Positions 33,011 through 42,323 of a stretch of DNA of 49,958 nucleotides are shown here, in pieces. Position 1 is the stretch's first letter. Each line of letters starts with the position of its first letter. Both the position numbers and the translations under genes were made by a program. The notes beneath the pieces are model-generated. The model saw nothing but the letters and a program-made list of their open reading frames with translations. It ran no database searches and was not told the origin of the DNA. This DNA comes from Oscillatoriales cyanobacterium (GTDB lineage Bacteria > Cyanobacteriota > Cyanobacteriia > Cyanobacteriales > Microcoleaceae), in contig RDYN01000026.1 of assembly GCA_004293365.1 (NCBI GenBank), forward strand, positions 1-49,958, written 5' to 3'.

Positions 33011-34471
33011 ATGAGCAAATCTATTTTGCTTCAAACTGCTCTGGCTTTACCAAATCCAGATATTGAGGCTTTAATCCAAGGACGAATGATTGCAGCTATG
33101 CCTCGGATTTTTCTGAATCCGGGGCGGACATTTGCTTTGTATCCAGCCAATTTGTCGGTTGATTTGCTATCTGGCGATCGACATTATCGATCGCATTTTT
33201 TACCCGCTGCTCAAAAGGCACTTGCTCAGTTAAATTCAGATCGAGTTTCGATCAAAGCTTGGGCTAGGTGCGAATTGTGCCAAATGGTGAATGAGCCGGA
33301 ATCATTAGAGGCTTTGTCGCGGTTAACCATTTGGAAAACAGAGGCATTACAGCAAATTATCCAGCAGCGTCCTTTTATTTTTGTAGCTTACCTGCGGGTT
33401 TATTTGCTACCTCAGCCGCTGGAAATGCCAGTGCATCCCAGCGGCAATTTTGTCTCTTTGCCAAAATCCCTAAATGTTACTGATTCAACGCCAGTGTTGA
33501 GCGAGTCTATCTTTGCCAAACGCCGTCAAAAGCTGGAAAAACTAGAGCCTCCCGATTATCCAGAATTGGAAGAGTTGCAAAGTGCATTAGTGCATTTATC
33601 CACCACCAACCCAAAAGCCAAACAACTAGACGCAGAAATCAAAATATTTCTAGGTTGGAGTAGCGATAAGCCTGTAAAACCAATCAAACCGGATTTATCT
33701 TGGATAAATACCATAGCAGCTTTGGGAAATCGCACCAAAGAACTAGATACAGACAGAAGCAACTATCAAGCAGGAACAGACTTTGAAATTGTAGTGCGCG
33801 ATAGCCTTGAGTTTTTGGGATTTACCATAGATTATGCTCACAGAGGTGGTGCTGGCGGCTTAGATTTATTCTGCTCAAAACCTTATCCTCTGGTTGGTGA
33901 GTGCAAAGCGGGTAAAAAAATCCCTAACGATACAGCAGTTCAATTGCTGAATTTAGGAACCCTACGCCTGAGAGATCCAGCATTACTCAGAAGAGTAACT
34001 AAGTTGATTATTGGCCCGGGCGAACCTACTTCTCAACTTAAGGATGCAGCTCAATTACACGGTATGGCTATTATGAACCCTGAGACGCTTGAAAAATTGG
34101 TTAAACTTCAAAGCAACTATCCTAACTCGGTGGACTTATTTAAACTGAAAGAATACTTAAAACCGGGACAATCTGATGATGAAGTTGCTAAATATATTGA
34201 GCAAGTTGAACAAGAAATTAAAGTGCGATCGCACGTTCTTTCTATTCTTAAAAAGTATTTAGAAACTACAGGTTCTGAACAAGCAAGTGTCGATGCTCTT
34301 AGCGGTGCCTATTCAATGTCTAACCCACCCAAGAGGTTGTCCCGCGAAGAGTTGCACGAAATTTTAGTAGAACTTTCTTCTCCACTGACAGGTTATGCAG
34401 GGCGAATTAAAGGCGAGAATTTAGGGCGCGATCGCTTTTATTTCCTGCGCGACTTGCTGCTGGATGATTGA
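33011..34471 (+). CDS. PD-(D/E)XK nuclease-like protein, last gene of the operon
   Basis: The 486-residue protein has an N-terminal domain of unknown type (about 1-150; IEALIQGRMIAAMPRIFLNP, RPFIFVAYLRVYLLP). A restriction-endonuclease-like core at about 250-330 has AGTDFEIVVRDSLEFLGF, Asp285 in GGLDLFC, and Glu297/Lys299 in LVGECKAGKK, the D...ExK pattern of Mrr/Holliday-resolvase-like nucleases. The C-terminal part is helical (FKLKEYLKPGQSDDEVAKYI, REELHEILVELSSPL). All catalytic residues appear intact. Its ATG lies 2 bases after the ATPase stop. With the ATPase and winged-helix protein it forms a likely DNA-targeting system, possibly defensive (inference). Confidence 0.82.
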   Translation: MSKSILLQTALALPNPDIEALIQGRMIAAMPRIFLNPGRTFALYPANLSVDLLSGDRHYRSHFLPAAQKALAQLNSDRVSIKAWARCELCQMVNEPESLEALSRLTIWKTEALQQIIQQRPFIFVAYLRVYLLPQPLEMPVHPSGNFVSLPKSLNVTDSTPVLSESIFAKRRQKLEKLEPPDYPELEELQSALVHLSTTNPKAKQLDAEIKIFLGWSSDKPVKPIKPDLSWINTIAALGNRTKELDTDRSNYQAGTDFEIVVRDSLEFLGFTIDYAHRGGAGGLDLFCSKPYPLVGECKAGKKIPNDTAVQLLNLGTLRLRDPALLRRVTKLIIGPGEPTSQLKDAAQLHGMAIMNPETLEKLVKLQSNYPNSVDLFKLKEYLKPGQSDDEVAKYIEQVEQEIKVRSHVLSILKKYLETTGSEQASVDALSGAYSMSNPPKRLSREELHEILVELSSPLTGYAGRIKGENLGRDRFYFLRDLLLDD

Positions 34472-34506
34472 GGCATAATCGAGGCGAGTGCCACTATTTC
34501 AATTCC

Positions 34507-35397
34507 TTAAACAGTATCAGAATCTACTCCCAACTCCCGCAACTTAGCCGCCAATCTTTCAGCGCGTTGACGTTCGATTACAGCTTCCTGTTCGAGTTGC
34601 TGCAATCGAGCTTGTTCTGCTTTCACTAACTCCTCAACCAATGGCGGATTCAGTATTTCGTCCACCAACAAAACCAAATCTGGAAATAGTACAGATTCGA
34701 TTTGTTGCCCCGGCAAATAATCATTCTGTTCGTAAATATCGTCGTCTTCTGGAAATGCTAAAACCCGCAGCTTTCCCTTATTCTGCTTCGGATCGGCTAT
34801 CCAATATTCCGGCACATCAGCTAAGTTGTACTCCGCTCGTTTAATTATGTAATATTCAGGGCGATTTTCGCTCACCACTTCTATCACTAACAGCGGCTTT
34901 TCATCAAAATCGAGGATGCCTGCACCGGGCCTAGCAGCAGCTTGTTCCAAAAGACTTTGAGTGCAGACAACTACATCAGGAATTCGAGACTTATTTTCAT
35001 TGGTTCTGACTCCTAGACCAGTTTTTACTACTAAGTCGAGATTGTGCGTGGCTAGGTAACGCTGGATTTTGTAAACTAAATATTCGCAAATTTTGATGTG
35101 TAGAACTGTTGCTGTTGGCATTGGTATTAATTTGCCTTTGTACAGTTCATATTTTACATCAGATTCTCCTTGATAAACTCGGTATTCTTCAAAAGTTAAT
35201 GTGGGTGAATTATCAACTGGCTGTTCTGTTAAAACTGGCGGAATTGATTCAAACCTATGTTTTGCTAAGAGTTTGCCTTTATACAGTTCATATTGTACAT
35301 CAGGTTCACCTTGATAAACTCGGTACTCTTCAAAAGTTAATGTGGGTGAATCATCAACTTGATTTTCTTCATTAACTGGCACAATAGGTTCAGACAT
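34507..35397 (-). CDS. Uma2 family endonuclease with internal N-terminal duplication
   Basis: The 296-residue protein is a Uma2/DUF820 protein: IPDVVVCTQSLL, KPLLVIEVVSENR, RAEYNLADVPEYWIAD, and a C-terminal coiled coil (VEELVKAEQARLQQLEQEAV). The N-terminal block DSPTLTFEEYRVYQGEPDVQ occurs twice, 49 codons apart, with matching DNA (35126-35229 and 35273-35376), so part of the gene was duplicated in tandem. The second copy runs into the Uma2 domain; the first is an extra module. A close paralogue with one copy lies upstream at 35438-36274. Confidence 0.88.
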   Translation of the reverse strand: MSEPIVPVNEENQVDDSPTLTFEEYRVYQGEPDVQYELYKGKLLAKHRFESIPPVLTEQPVDNSPTLTFEEYRVYQGESDVKYELYKGKLIPMPTATVLHIKICEYLVYKIQRYLATHNLDLVVKTGLGVRTNENKSRIPDVVVCTQSLLEQAAARPGAGILDFDEKPLLVIEVVSENRPEYYIIKRAEYNLADVPEYWIADPKQNKGKLRVLAFPEDDDIYEQNDYLPGQQIESVLFPDLVLLVDEILNPPLVEELVKAEQARLQQLEQEAVIERQRAERLAAKLRELGVDSDTV

Positions 35398-35437
35398 ATC
35401 TTTGTGACCTCAGCGAGTATTTCTGATTATTTTAAAT

Positions 35438-36274
35438 TTAAACGACAGTATCAGGATCTACTCCCAATTCCCGCAACCTCGCTGCTAATCTTTCAGCGAG
35501 TTGACTCTGCTGCTCAGCGCGTTGACTCTGCTGCTCAGCGCGTTGACTCTGCTGCTCAGCGAGTTGACGCTGCTCCTCAGCCCGTTGACGTTCGATTACG
35601 GCTTGTTGCTGTGATTCCTGCAACTGAGCTCGTTCTGCCTTCACTAACTCGTCTACCAATGGTGGATTCAGTATTTCATCCACCGATAAAACGAAATCTG
35701 GAAATACTACAGATATAATTTCCTCACCCGGCAAGAAATCTGTGTAAGTGTAACCATCTTCACCTTCAGTCAATGCAAAAAGCCTAATTTTTTGCTTGCC
35801 AAGTTTAGGGTCAACAATGCAATATTCTGGTACGTTAGCTTGTTCGTACTCTCCCCGTTTGATCACATAATCTGCCCGCCGATCTTGGCTGACTACTTCT
35901 ATCACTAATAACGGCTTTTCATCAAAATCGAGGATGCCTGCACCGGGCCTAGCAGCAGCTTGTTCTAAAAGACTTTGAGTGCAGACGACTACATCGGGAA
36001 TCCGGGATTTATTTTCATCTGTTCTCACTCCTAAGCTAGTTTTCACTACTAAGTCGAAATTGCGATCGGCTATGTAATGCTGCAATTTGTAAACTAAATA
36101 TTCGGAAATCTTGATGTGTAAAACTGTGGCTGCTGGCATCGGGATTAATTTGCCTTTGTACAGTTCATATTGTACATCTATATCTCCTTGATAAACTCGG
36201 TATTCTTCAAAGGTTAAAGTTGGGGAAGTATCTGTTTGCTTTTCTTCTAAAATTGGGGCGATCGATTGAGACAT
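35438..36274 (-). CDS. Uma2 family endonuclease
   Basis: The 278-residue protein is closely similar to its neighbour: SPTLTFEEYRVYQGDIDVQY, SRIPDVVVCTQSLLEQ, EKPLLVIEVVSQDRR, VIKRGEYEQANVPEYCIVD. It ends in a coiled coil with tandem AEQQSQR units (about five heptads), encoded by tandem repeats near 35505-35585. The 40-base gap from the next Uma2 gene on the same strand suggests co-transcription. The substrate is unknown; the fold is PD-(D/E)XK-like, with Asp of IPDVVV and Glu of LVIEV as likely metal ligands. Confidence 0.9.
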   Translation of the reverse strand: MSQSIAPILEEKQTDTSPTLTFEEYRVYQGDIDVQYELYKGKLIPMPAATVLHIKISEYLVYKLQHYIADRNFDLVVKTSLGVRTDENKSRIPDVVVCTQSLLEQAAARPGAGILDFDEKPLLVIEVVSQDRRADYVIKRGEYEQANVPEYCIVDPKLGKQKIRLFALTEGEDGYTYTDFLPGEEIISVVFPDFVLSVDEILNPPLVDELVKAERAQLQESQQQAVIERQRAEEQRQLAEQQSQRAEQQSQRAEQQSQLAERLAARLRELGVDPDTVV

Positions 36275-36322
36275 AGGTTTTGGTATGAGCTTACTTTTAT
36301 ATAGTTACTATTGTAGATCGGA

Positions 36323-39300
36323 TTACCATTGGGGCGATCGCCTCAACAAGGTCGTAGCAGCCTCGCTGTCGAGTGGTTTAGAGAAAAAGTACCCTTGACC
36401 GTACTCGCAGCCGATCGCCCGCAGTTGAGCCAATTGCACGGCGGTTTCGACACCTTCTGCGACTACCTCCATCCCCAAACTGCGCGCTAGCATGACGATC
36501 GCCCGCACGATTTCCAAATTCTCGCCCGCGGCGCCGATGCGACTGACAAAAGAGCGATCGACCTTCAAAATATTAATCGGGAATTTGTGCAAATAACTCA
36601 GAGACGAATAACCAGTACCGAAATCATCAATGCACAGCGCGATTCCCAACTCCCTCAACTGCGAAAGCATCGCCGTTGCAGCTTCCCCATCTTCCATCAC
36701 CACAGTCTCAGTAATCTCCAACTTCAAACAGCGAGCATCTACACCAGTTTCCTGCAAAACTTGCTTGATTTGGTCGATCGACTCCGGCTCGGAAAACTGC
36801 CTCCCCGAAAGATTCACTGCTACTGTCAGCCGGGAATTTCCCACAGGCAAATTCAAACTCTGCCACTGAATAATTTGGCGGCAGCTTTCGTTCAAAACCC
36901 ACAAACCCAAAGGCATAATTAACCCAGTTTCCTCCGCCATCGCAATAAATTCCATCGGGGAAACCAAACCGCGTTCCGGGTGCAGCCAGCGCACCAGCGC
37001 CTCAAATCCGATAACCGAGCCGCTTTTCAAACAAACGATCGGCTGATAATAAACAGTAAAAGGACATTCCAATTTAGGAGGAGCAAATTGTGATTTCGCA
37101 CGCTCCAACTTCCAGTCTATTTCGCACAACGGCGAGTTTTCCCCCGCCTCCCCACCTGGGAAATCCACAATCGAATATGTCAAATTCAGTTCATCAATCG
37201 ACTGCCGCAAATCGTGTTCCAAGTGCATCAAAGCCACAGCCCGAGTGTGCATTGCACTCGTAAACACTTCGTAGCGAGCTTTACCGAGAGCTTTTGCCCG
37301 GTACATGGCAATATCAGCATCGCGCAAAATATCTCCAGGCCACTGATATTTGTCGGTACTCATAGCAATGCCGATGCTAGCAGTAATTAAAACTTTATGA
37401 CCTTCTAAATACAGCGGTCGTTCGATCGCCTTCAGAATTCCCTTTGCTTGGGCGATCGCTTCATCCACACCTTGAATTTCCTCCAGCAAAATCACAAACT
37501 CATCTCCCCCGAGACGAGCCGCCGTATCTCCGGGGCGCAAACAAGTCAAGAGACGGCGAGCCACGGCCACCAACAGCCGATCGCCCGTGCGGTGTCCCTG
37601 ACTGTCATTAATCACCTTAAACCTGTCCAAATCGAGAAACAGCACCGCAAATTGATAGTTGGGATGCCGTTGGACGCGAGCAAAAGCTTGGCCCAACCTG
37701 TCAGTCAACAAAGCGCGGTTCGGCAACTCCGTCAGCGCGTCGTGCAAAGCATCGTGCAACAATTGGTCTTCAGCCACCTTGCGCTCAGTCACATCGTGAC
37801 AGTTGACGACAATTCCCCGCACCGAAGGTTCCAAGAGCAAATTCGTCGCCACCGCTTCCAACACGCACCAGAAACCGTCCTTGTGCCGCACTCGGTATTC
37901 TGCCAATCCCAGCCCTACTCTCGGCATTTCGATGACACCTTTGAACACTTGATCCACCATCGGCAATTCATCGGGGTGAATCAACTCAAACACAGACCGG
38001 CCGAGGACTTCCGCCGTCGGGTAGCCCAAAATCCGCTCGGCGGAAGGAGAGACATAGCGGCAAAAGCCTTTCTCGTCGAGAATTACAATAATGTCTCTGG
38101 CATTTTCAATCAGCGATCGAAAACGCTTTTCGCTTTCCCGCAGTTCTTGTTCCGTGCGCTTGCGATCGGTAATGTCGGTATTCATGTAAATCAGACCGAC
38201 AATTTTCCCTGTAGGGTCTTTAATAGCATCGGCCCGCAGCAGCACTTGCAAAATTTTGCCGCTTTTTGTGCGGTTGGTAATTTCACCAGACCAAGAATAA
38301 CCGCGGGCTATCGTATCGAGAACTTCCCTGGCGACTGCGGGGTCAGCAAAAATTGCCGGTATACCTCCAGCGAGTTTAAATTCCTCTGCGGTGTCCCATT
38401 CAAATAGCTGAGAAAACGCTGGATTTTGATAGATGTGAGTGCCCGAAACATCGCTGATGCCGATCGCGTCGCTCGAACTTTCCACCGCCTTGCGAGTCAG
38501 CACCAAAGCTTCTTCTGCCCGCTTGCGCTCGGTAATATCAATCCCTACCAGACAAGCTGCATTGCCCCGATCGTACTTTTGAGCCACAATCAAATAATGT
38601 CCCGCCGACTCTGTGCCCTCAGTTTTCACCTTAGCGCTGAGTTCTTTAACCGCTTCCGTAGCGTCGCCGGCAAAAAAATCCACCACAAAAGAGTAAAAAT
38701 CCAAGCTAGCGCCCAGAAAACCAATATCCTGGCCGACAAAGGCCGACGGCGACAAACCGTGCAGTTTAGCTAAGTGGTGGTTGACGCCCAAATAGCGCAA
38801 ATCCGAGCTAATCCAAGATACTATGCCCGGAACTGCTTCCAAAATCGTTTGCAGTTGGTCGTTTGCTTGCTGCAAAGCTTCCTGGACTTCGATGCGCTCG
38901 GATAAGTCGGACTGAGTTCCGACGAAGTGAGTCAAATTACCGCTGTCGTCTCGCAGGGGAGATAGGGACAATTTGTTCCAAAAAGGAGTGCCGTCTTTGC
39001 GATAATTTTTGATTGTCACCTGCAATGCTATGCCTTCGCGCAAGGCTTCGCGGATCTTAGCTACTGTAGTTCGATCGGTATCCGGGCCTTGCAAAAATCG
39101 GCAGTTGCGCCCCAAGATTTCACCGGCGCAGTAGCCTGTGATCCTTTCAAAGGCCCGATTGCAATAAATTATGGGACTGTCGGGCGCATTGGCGTCAACA
39201 ATGACAATCCCGGTGGTAGTAGCAGCCAAAGCTCGATCGCGCAGCCACAGTGCTTCTGAGCCCGTATCGCGATCGGCTGCGTCCCCCACTTCATCTAAAT

Positions 39301-39331
39301 TATAAATTGACTGGTTATCCCGATTTCCCAT
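36323..39331 (-). CDS. LOV-PAS-GGDEF-EAL blue-light cyclic-di-GMP protein
   Basis: The 1002-residue soluble protein starts with a LOV domain (about 33-150). GRNCRFLQG carries the photoactive Cys77, and the flavin-contact residues are present in NYRKDGTPFWN and VGTQSD. Three further PAS segments follow (about 160-540, each ending in an ITERKR-like linker). Next comes a GGDEF domain (NRALLTDRLGQAF, RLGGDEFVILLEE) with the intact synthesis motif, then an EAL domain (FEALVRWLHPERG, LEITETVVM, IDDFGTGYSSLSYLHKFP, EGVETAVQL) with intact catalytic residues. It probably changes cyclic-di-GMP in response to blue light, controlling motility or aggregation; the net activity cannot be read from sequence. 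ATG 39331 is preferred over a TTG at 39346. Confidence 0.93.
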   Translation of the reverse strand: MGNRDNQSIYNLDEVGDAADRDTGSEALWLRDRALAATTTGIVIVDANAPDSPIIYCNRAFERITGYCAGEILGRNCRFLQGPDTDRTTVAKIREALREGIALQVTIKNYRKDGTPFWNKLSLSPLRDDSGNLTHFVGTQSDLSERIEVQEALQQANDQLQTILEAVPGIVSWISSDLRYLGVNHHLAKLHGLSPSAFVGQDIGFLGASLDFYSFVVDFFAGDATEAVKELSAKVKTEGTESAGHYLIVAQKYDRGNAACLVGIDITERKRAEEALVLTRKAVESSSDAIGISDVSGTHIYQNPAFSQLFEWDTAEEFKLAGGIPAIFADPAVAREVLDTIARGYSWSGEITNRTKSGKILQVLLRADAIKDPTGKIVGLIYMNTDITDRKRTEQELRESEKRFRSLIENARDIIVILDEKGFCRYVSPSAERILGYPTAEVLGRSVFELIHPDELPMVDQVFKGVIEMPRVGLGLAEYRVRHKDGFWCVLEAVATNLLLEPSVRGIVVNCHDVTERKVAEDQLLHDALHDALTELPNRALLTDRLGQAFARVQRHPNYQFAVLFLDLDRFKVINDSQGHRTGDRLLVAVARRLLTCLRPGDTAARLGGDEFVILLEEIQGVDEAIAQAKGILKAIERPLYLEGHKVLITASIGIAMSTDKYQWPGDILRDADIAMYRAKALGKARYEVFTSAMHTRAVALMHLEHDLRQSIDELNLTYSIVDFPGGEAGENSPLCEIDWKLERAKSQFAPPKLECPFTVYYQPIVCLKSGSVIGFEALVRWLHPERGLVSPMEFIAMAEETGLIMPLGLWVLNESCRQIIQWQSLNLPVGNSRLTVAVNLSGRQFSEPESIDQIKQVLQETGVDARCLKLEITETVVMEDGEAATAMLSQLRELGIALCIDDFGTGYSSLSYLHKFPINILKVDRSFVSRIGAAGENLEIVRAIVMLARSLGMEVVAEGVETAVQLAQLRAIGCEYGQGYFFSKPLDSEAATTLLRRSPQW

Positions 39332-39593
39332 CAGCCAAACTTTCAAGCAAACCTTTGCAATTTCCTAGTTGCTTCTTACTTTAACGTTTTTCAGGACTAG
39401 CGAACGTAGATTGCATCTTTGCCTTTAACTAAGCGGGATTTCACGTTAGTTGTTAGTTGTATTTTCTGCGCTTGCTGTGTCGGTATTTACACAAAGCGCA
39501 TCTTCACTGTCACAGTAAAAAACCCTCATTTCCTCTCCCCCTCTCCCCCTCTCCCCCTCTCCCCGCACTCCGTCAATCAGGATGTGCAGCAGC
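39332..39593. other. Spacer with CTCTCCCC repeats
   Basis: No gene recognised. About four tandem CTCTCCCC octamers lie at 39532-39564. Confidence 0.5.
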
Positions 39594-40414
39594 TTATTTA
39601 CCAGGAGTCTCAGATTGACCGGGTGTAATATTAATCAGGGGTAGAGCCCCGTTGCTCCCCATTACTGTCGGAAACTGACCGTTCCATTTTTCGATCGATT
39701 GCTGCTGTAAAATTTCGGGAGTTAAAGTTTGTCGCTGCAACCGTTGAGCTTCAGCTTGCTATGAGATCCCGGTTAATTTGCGCCGGAGCATCCGGGCTTG
39801 CTTTTTTAACTGTAAATTCTGCTTGTTTGGCTTCTTGTTCTGCTATCTTTTTGGCTTCTATCGCTTTACTCAATTCAGGAGAAAAGCCAAAGTTCACCAA
39901 GGATACATCTCTAACTATCACTCCGTAAGGCGCTCAGCGATTTTTGAGAAATTTGTCAATTTCTGTTTTAAGTTCTGTGCGTTGAGTAATAATTTCTTCT
40001 GCTGTTTTTTGAGAAGTTGCTGCTTTGATAACTTCGGAAATTGCCGGAGTGAGAATGCTATTGACAATTTGTTCTTCGTCTCCTACTTGCTGGAAAAATT
40101 GGTTGGTTGTGGCTGGATATATGTTCCAGTTAATTGCCAAGTCTGTACTAATTTTTTGCTAGTCTTTGGATGCTGCATCTGCTTTGATGTCTGTTTTTTG
40201 GACTCGGACGCGAGCGGGTTTTAACAGAAGTGACGATCGGAAAAATTGGGTGGATGCCTTCATCTAAAATTGCGTTATCTACTTTGCCAAATCGCATAAT
40301 TACGCCGCGTTCCCCGGCGCCGACTATGGCAAAAGGTTTTAAAATTAAGGTGGCAATGATGAAGACGATGCCACCAAGGATGTAGGGAGTTAGGTTGTAC
40401 CGAACACTTTGCAT
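39594..40414 (-). pseudogene. Decayed SPFH/prohibitin-family membrane protein
   Basis: The minus strand starts MQSVRYNLTPYILGGIVFII, with GAGERGVIMRFGKV and ILDEGIHPIFP, the N-terminus of prohibitin-like proteins. The similarity continues in shifted frames as VQKTDIKADAASKD, STDLAINWNIYPATTNQFFQ, RTELKTEIDKFLKNR, APYGVIVRDVSLVNFGFSPE, KIAEQEAKQAEF and IEKWNGQFPTVMGSNGALPL. The series is broken by a frameshift near 40205-40230, a TAG near 40160, a TGA after KNR near 39935, and another frame change near 39765. A working prohibitin would be about 270-280 residues, so the full length is traceable but not translatable. Confidence 0.88.
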
Positions 40415-41213
40415 GGTTCTCCTATGTTAATTCCGCGTTGATTTGTGTTGCGGGATGTTAGTTTTGATCGAGTCTTATCTAAGATAATAAATTCATGTTA
40501 ATGGTGCAAGATTTCATAAAGTCAGTGATTTATGTTCATACAAGTCATATAATTTTGAGGTTGGCAGAGGGTCTGAACTGCAAAAGGTATACAATTCCGG
40601 TTAGATTGGCGATCGCCCATGAACGAGCCCACTTGTACCAGACCCAGATGATAGATGAATAATTGTTTCAATATCTAGACAAATGGCATATTTTTAGATA
40701 GGGAATTGAAGAACAAAGATCGATCGCTCTTTCTACAAGCTATAGGATGGCGAGCCCAGCTCAAAAGCTTTTCAGAAAGCTAAAAAATCAGGATAAAACA
40801 GGTATTTTTTGTGAATTATTAGAGAAAAATTGCAGGTGGGCGCAGGTGAAACCTTTGCCGGTTGGTGCAAGCACCAGTGCAAGATACCATTTAAATCGCA
40901 TTGAGGTACACACTCTATTTGTATAACAACCGCCGTGGCGGTTAGAACGTTTTTAATTACTGAACTGCTTTTCGTCCTTCTTCCTTCTTCCCTCTTCCCT
41001 CTTCCCTCTTCCCTCTTCCCTCTTCCCTCTTCCTTCTTCCTTCTTCCTTCTTCGGTTAACTGTCACGCTGGGACTTACCCTACCCTCCAGAGTATAAAAA
41101 AAAGACTCCTTGGGCAAGTTTTGAATTTATAGCGACAAATGTTAAAAATTAGAATTTTAAAATGGCAAAAAATAAGCTAAGGTTAGATGAGAACGGTTGA
41201 ATAAAGGTATCTA
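40415..41213. other. Long intergenic region with one hairpin and a CTTCCCT array
   Basis: About 800 bases without a recognisable gene. Visible features are a perfect hairpin TGGTGCAAGCACCA near 40863-40876, a GCCGTGGCGG-type hairpin near 40930-40945, and the pyrimidine repeat array at 40977-41052. The segment 40550-40900 is not obviously repeat and could encode an RNA, but I see no terminator or known RNA motif. Confidence 0.45.
40977..41052. repeat. CTTCCCT/CTTCCTT heptamer array
   Basis: About ten tandem 7-bp units. It is the reverse-strand equivalent of the AAGAAGG and AGGGAAG arrays elsewhere. Confidence 0.88.
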
Positions 41214-41867
41214 ATGTTGCAGCGACACCCTTGGCCGCAGACAATTGAAGAGGCGATCGTCATTCAAGATGTTCTCCGGTCAGAGGTAATTACCGAAAAT
41301 CAACTGGACACAGTTCGGTACGTCGCAGGCGTAGATGTCGGCTACGACAGCGCAGAAAGCCTATCGCGGGCCGCTGTAACAGTTTTGAGCTTTCCAGACT
41401 TGCAATTACAGCAGCAGTCTGTGGTTCGCAGTCCTACAGCTTTTCCTTACGTTCCCGGTTTCCTGTCTTTTCGAGAAGTGCCGGCAGTCCTCGACGCTTT
41501 ACAAAATATCAGTTTGAGACCAGACTTGATATTGTGCGACGGTCAAGGACTAGCTCACCCCCGCAGGTTCGGCCTGGCCTGCCATTTGGGAGTTTTGACA
41601 GGAATTGCGACGATCGGAGTTGCCAAAACTAGATTTATCGGAGAACATTCAGAAGTAGGATTCGAGAGGGGCAGTTGGCAGCCCTTGCTGCACGAGGGAT
41701 CGACGGTAGGCGCAGCTTTAAGGACGCAAACAGGGATAAAACCGATTTATGTATCGATCGGTCATAGGGTAAACTTGATAAAGGCGATCGAGTACGTCCT
41801 GCACTGCGCCCCGAGATATCGCTTGCCAGAAACAACTCGATCGGCAGACCAACTAACATCGGGATAA
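41214..41867 (+). CDS. nfi: Endonuclease V (deoxyinosine 3' endonuclease)
   Basis: It cleaves DNA one nucleotide 3' of deoxyinosine and starts repair of deaminated adenine. The 217-residue protein carries the family motifs: VAGVDVGY (catalytic Asp), YVPGFLSFREVP (conserved Tyr wedge region and Glu), LILCDGQGLAHPRRFGLACH (second Asp), and IGVAKTRFIG. AAAGG lies about 7 bases upstream of ATG 41214. The length is normal. The gene stands alone between two long spacers. Confidence 0.95.
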   Translation: MLQRHPWPQTIEEAIVIQDVLRSEVITENQLDTVRYVAGVDVGYDSAESLSRAAVTVLSFPDLQLQQQSVVRSPTAFPYVPGFLSFREVPAVLDALQNISLRPDLILCDGQGLAHPRRFGLACHLGVLTGIATIGVAKTRFIGEHSEVGFERGSWQPLLHEGSTVGAALRTQTGIKPIYVSIGHRVNLIKAIEYVLHCAPRYRLPETTRSADQLTSG

Positions 41868-42130
41868 CTGACCCGCCCGGAAGGCATCAAAAAAATAAAA
41901 AGTCAAAAGACAAAAAAGCATCCCTCTTTGGACTTTGAATTTTAGAAGTGTCGCCGCCCAGTCGAAAAATGCTCTGAGTGTATCGCCAATCAGCTTTCGG
42001 TTCCATCCTTCCAGCGAACTAAAGAATGACTATACCTGAGAAAGAGGTATAAAAGTTGGGGGATTTCTAGAATGATTGAAAGACAGTAATCAGCTTAAAC
42101 ATTGGCGGCTCGAACAACAGTACCCCGGGT
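41868..42130. other. Spacer between nfi and the KGG gene leader
   Basis: No gene recognised; it contains some A-rich runs after nfi. Confidence 0.45.
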
Positions 42131-42220
42131 GTGAACTATGTTTAGTTCACATTTGTAAATGATGAAACAGTCATCCTGCGACTTAAACTCAAAGTTTACA
42201 TTCGTCAGATGACGTTTCAT
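42131..42220 (+). promoter_or_regulatory. Structured leader upstream of the KGG stress gene
   Basis: GTGAACTATGTTTAGTTCAC (42131-42150) is a 7-bp hairpin. ATGAAACAGTCATC (42162-42175) can pair with GATGACGTTTCAT (42208-42220), with one bulged base, enclosing a small AAACTCAAAGTTT hairpin. It could be an operator or a 5' UTR structure regulating the downstream gene (inference). Confidence 0.45.
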
Positions 42221-42323
42221 AATTTACCGTCTGACCTCTCACCGCTGGCTGGGAGTCCCAACTACGGTGGGAGGTGGAGGCGGGATCGATCGAAAAAATC
42301 AGCAAACAAACAAGGAGACAGTC

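Noticed and set aside
37448..38407. 319-residue frame opposite the LOV-GGDEF-EAL gene
   Set aside because: No recognisable domains; antisense to a well supported gene.
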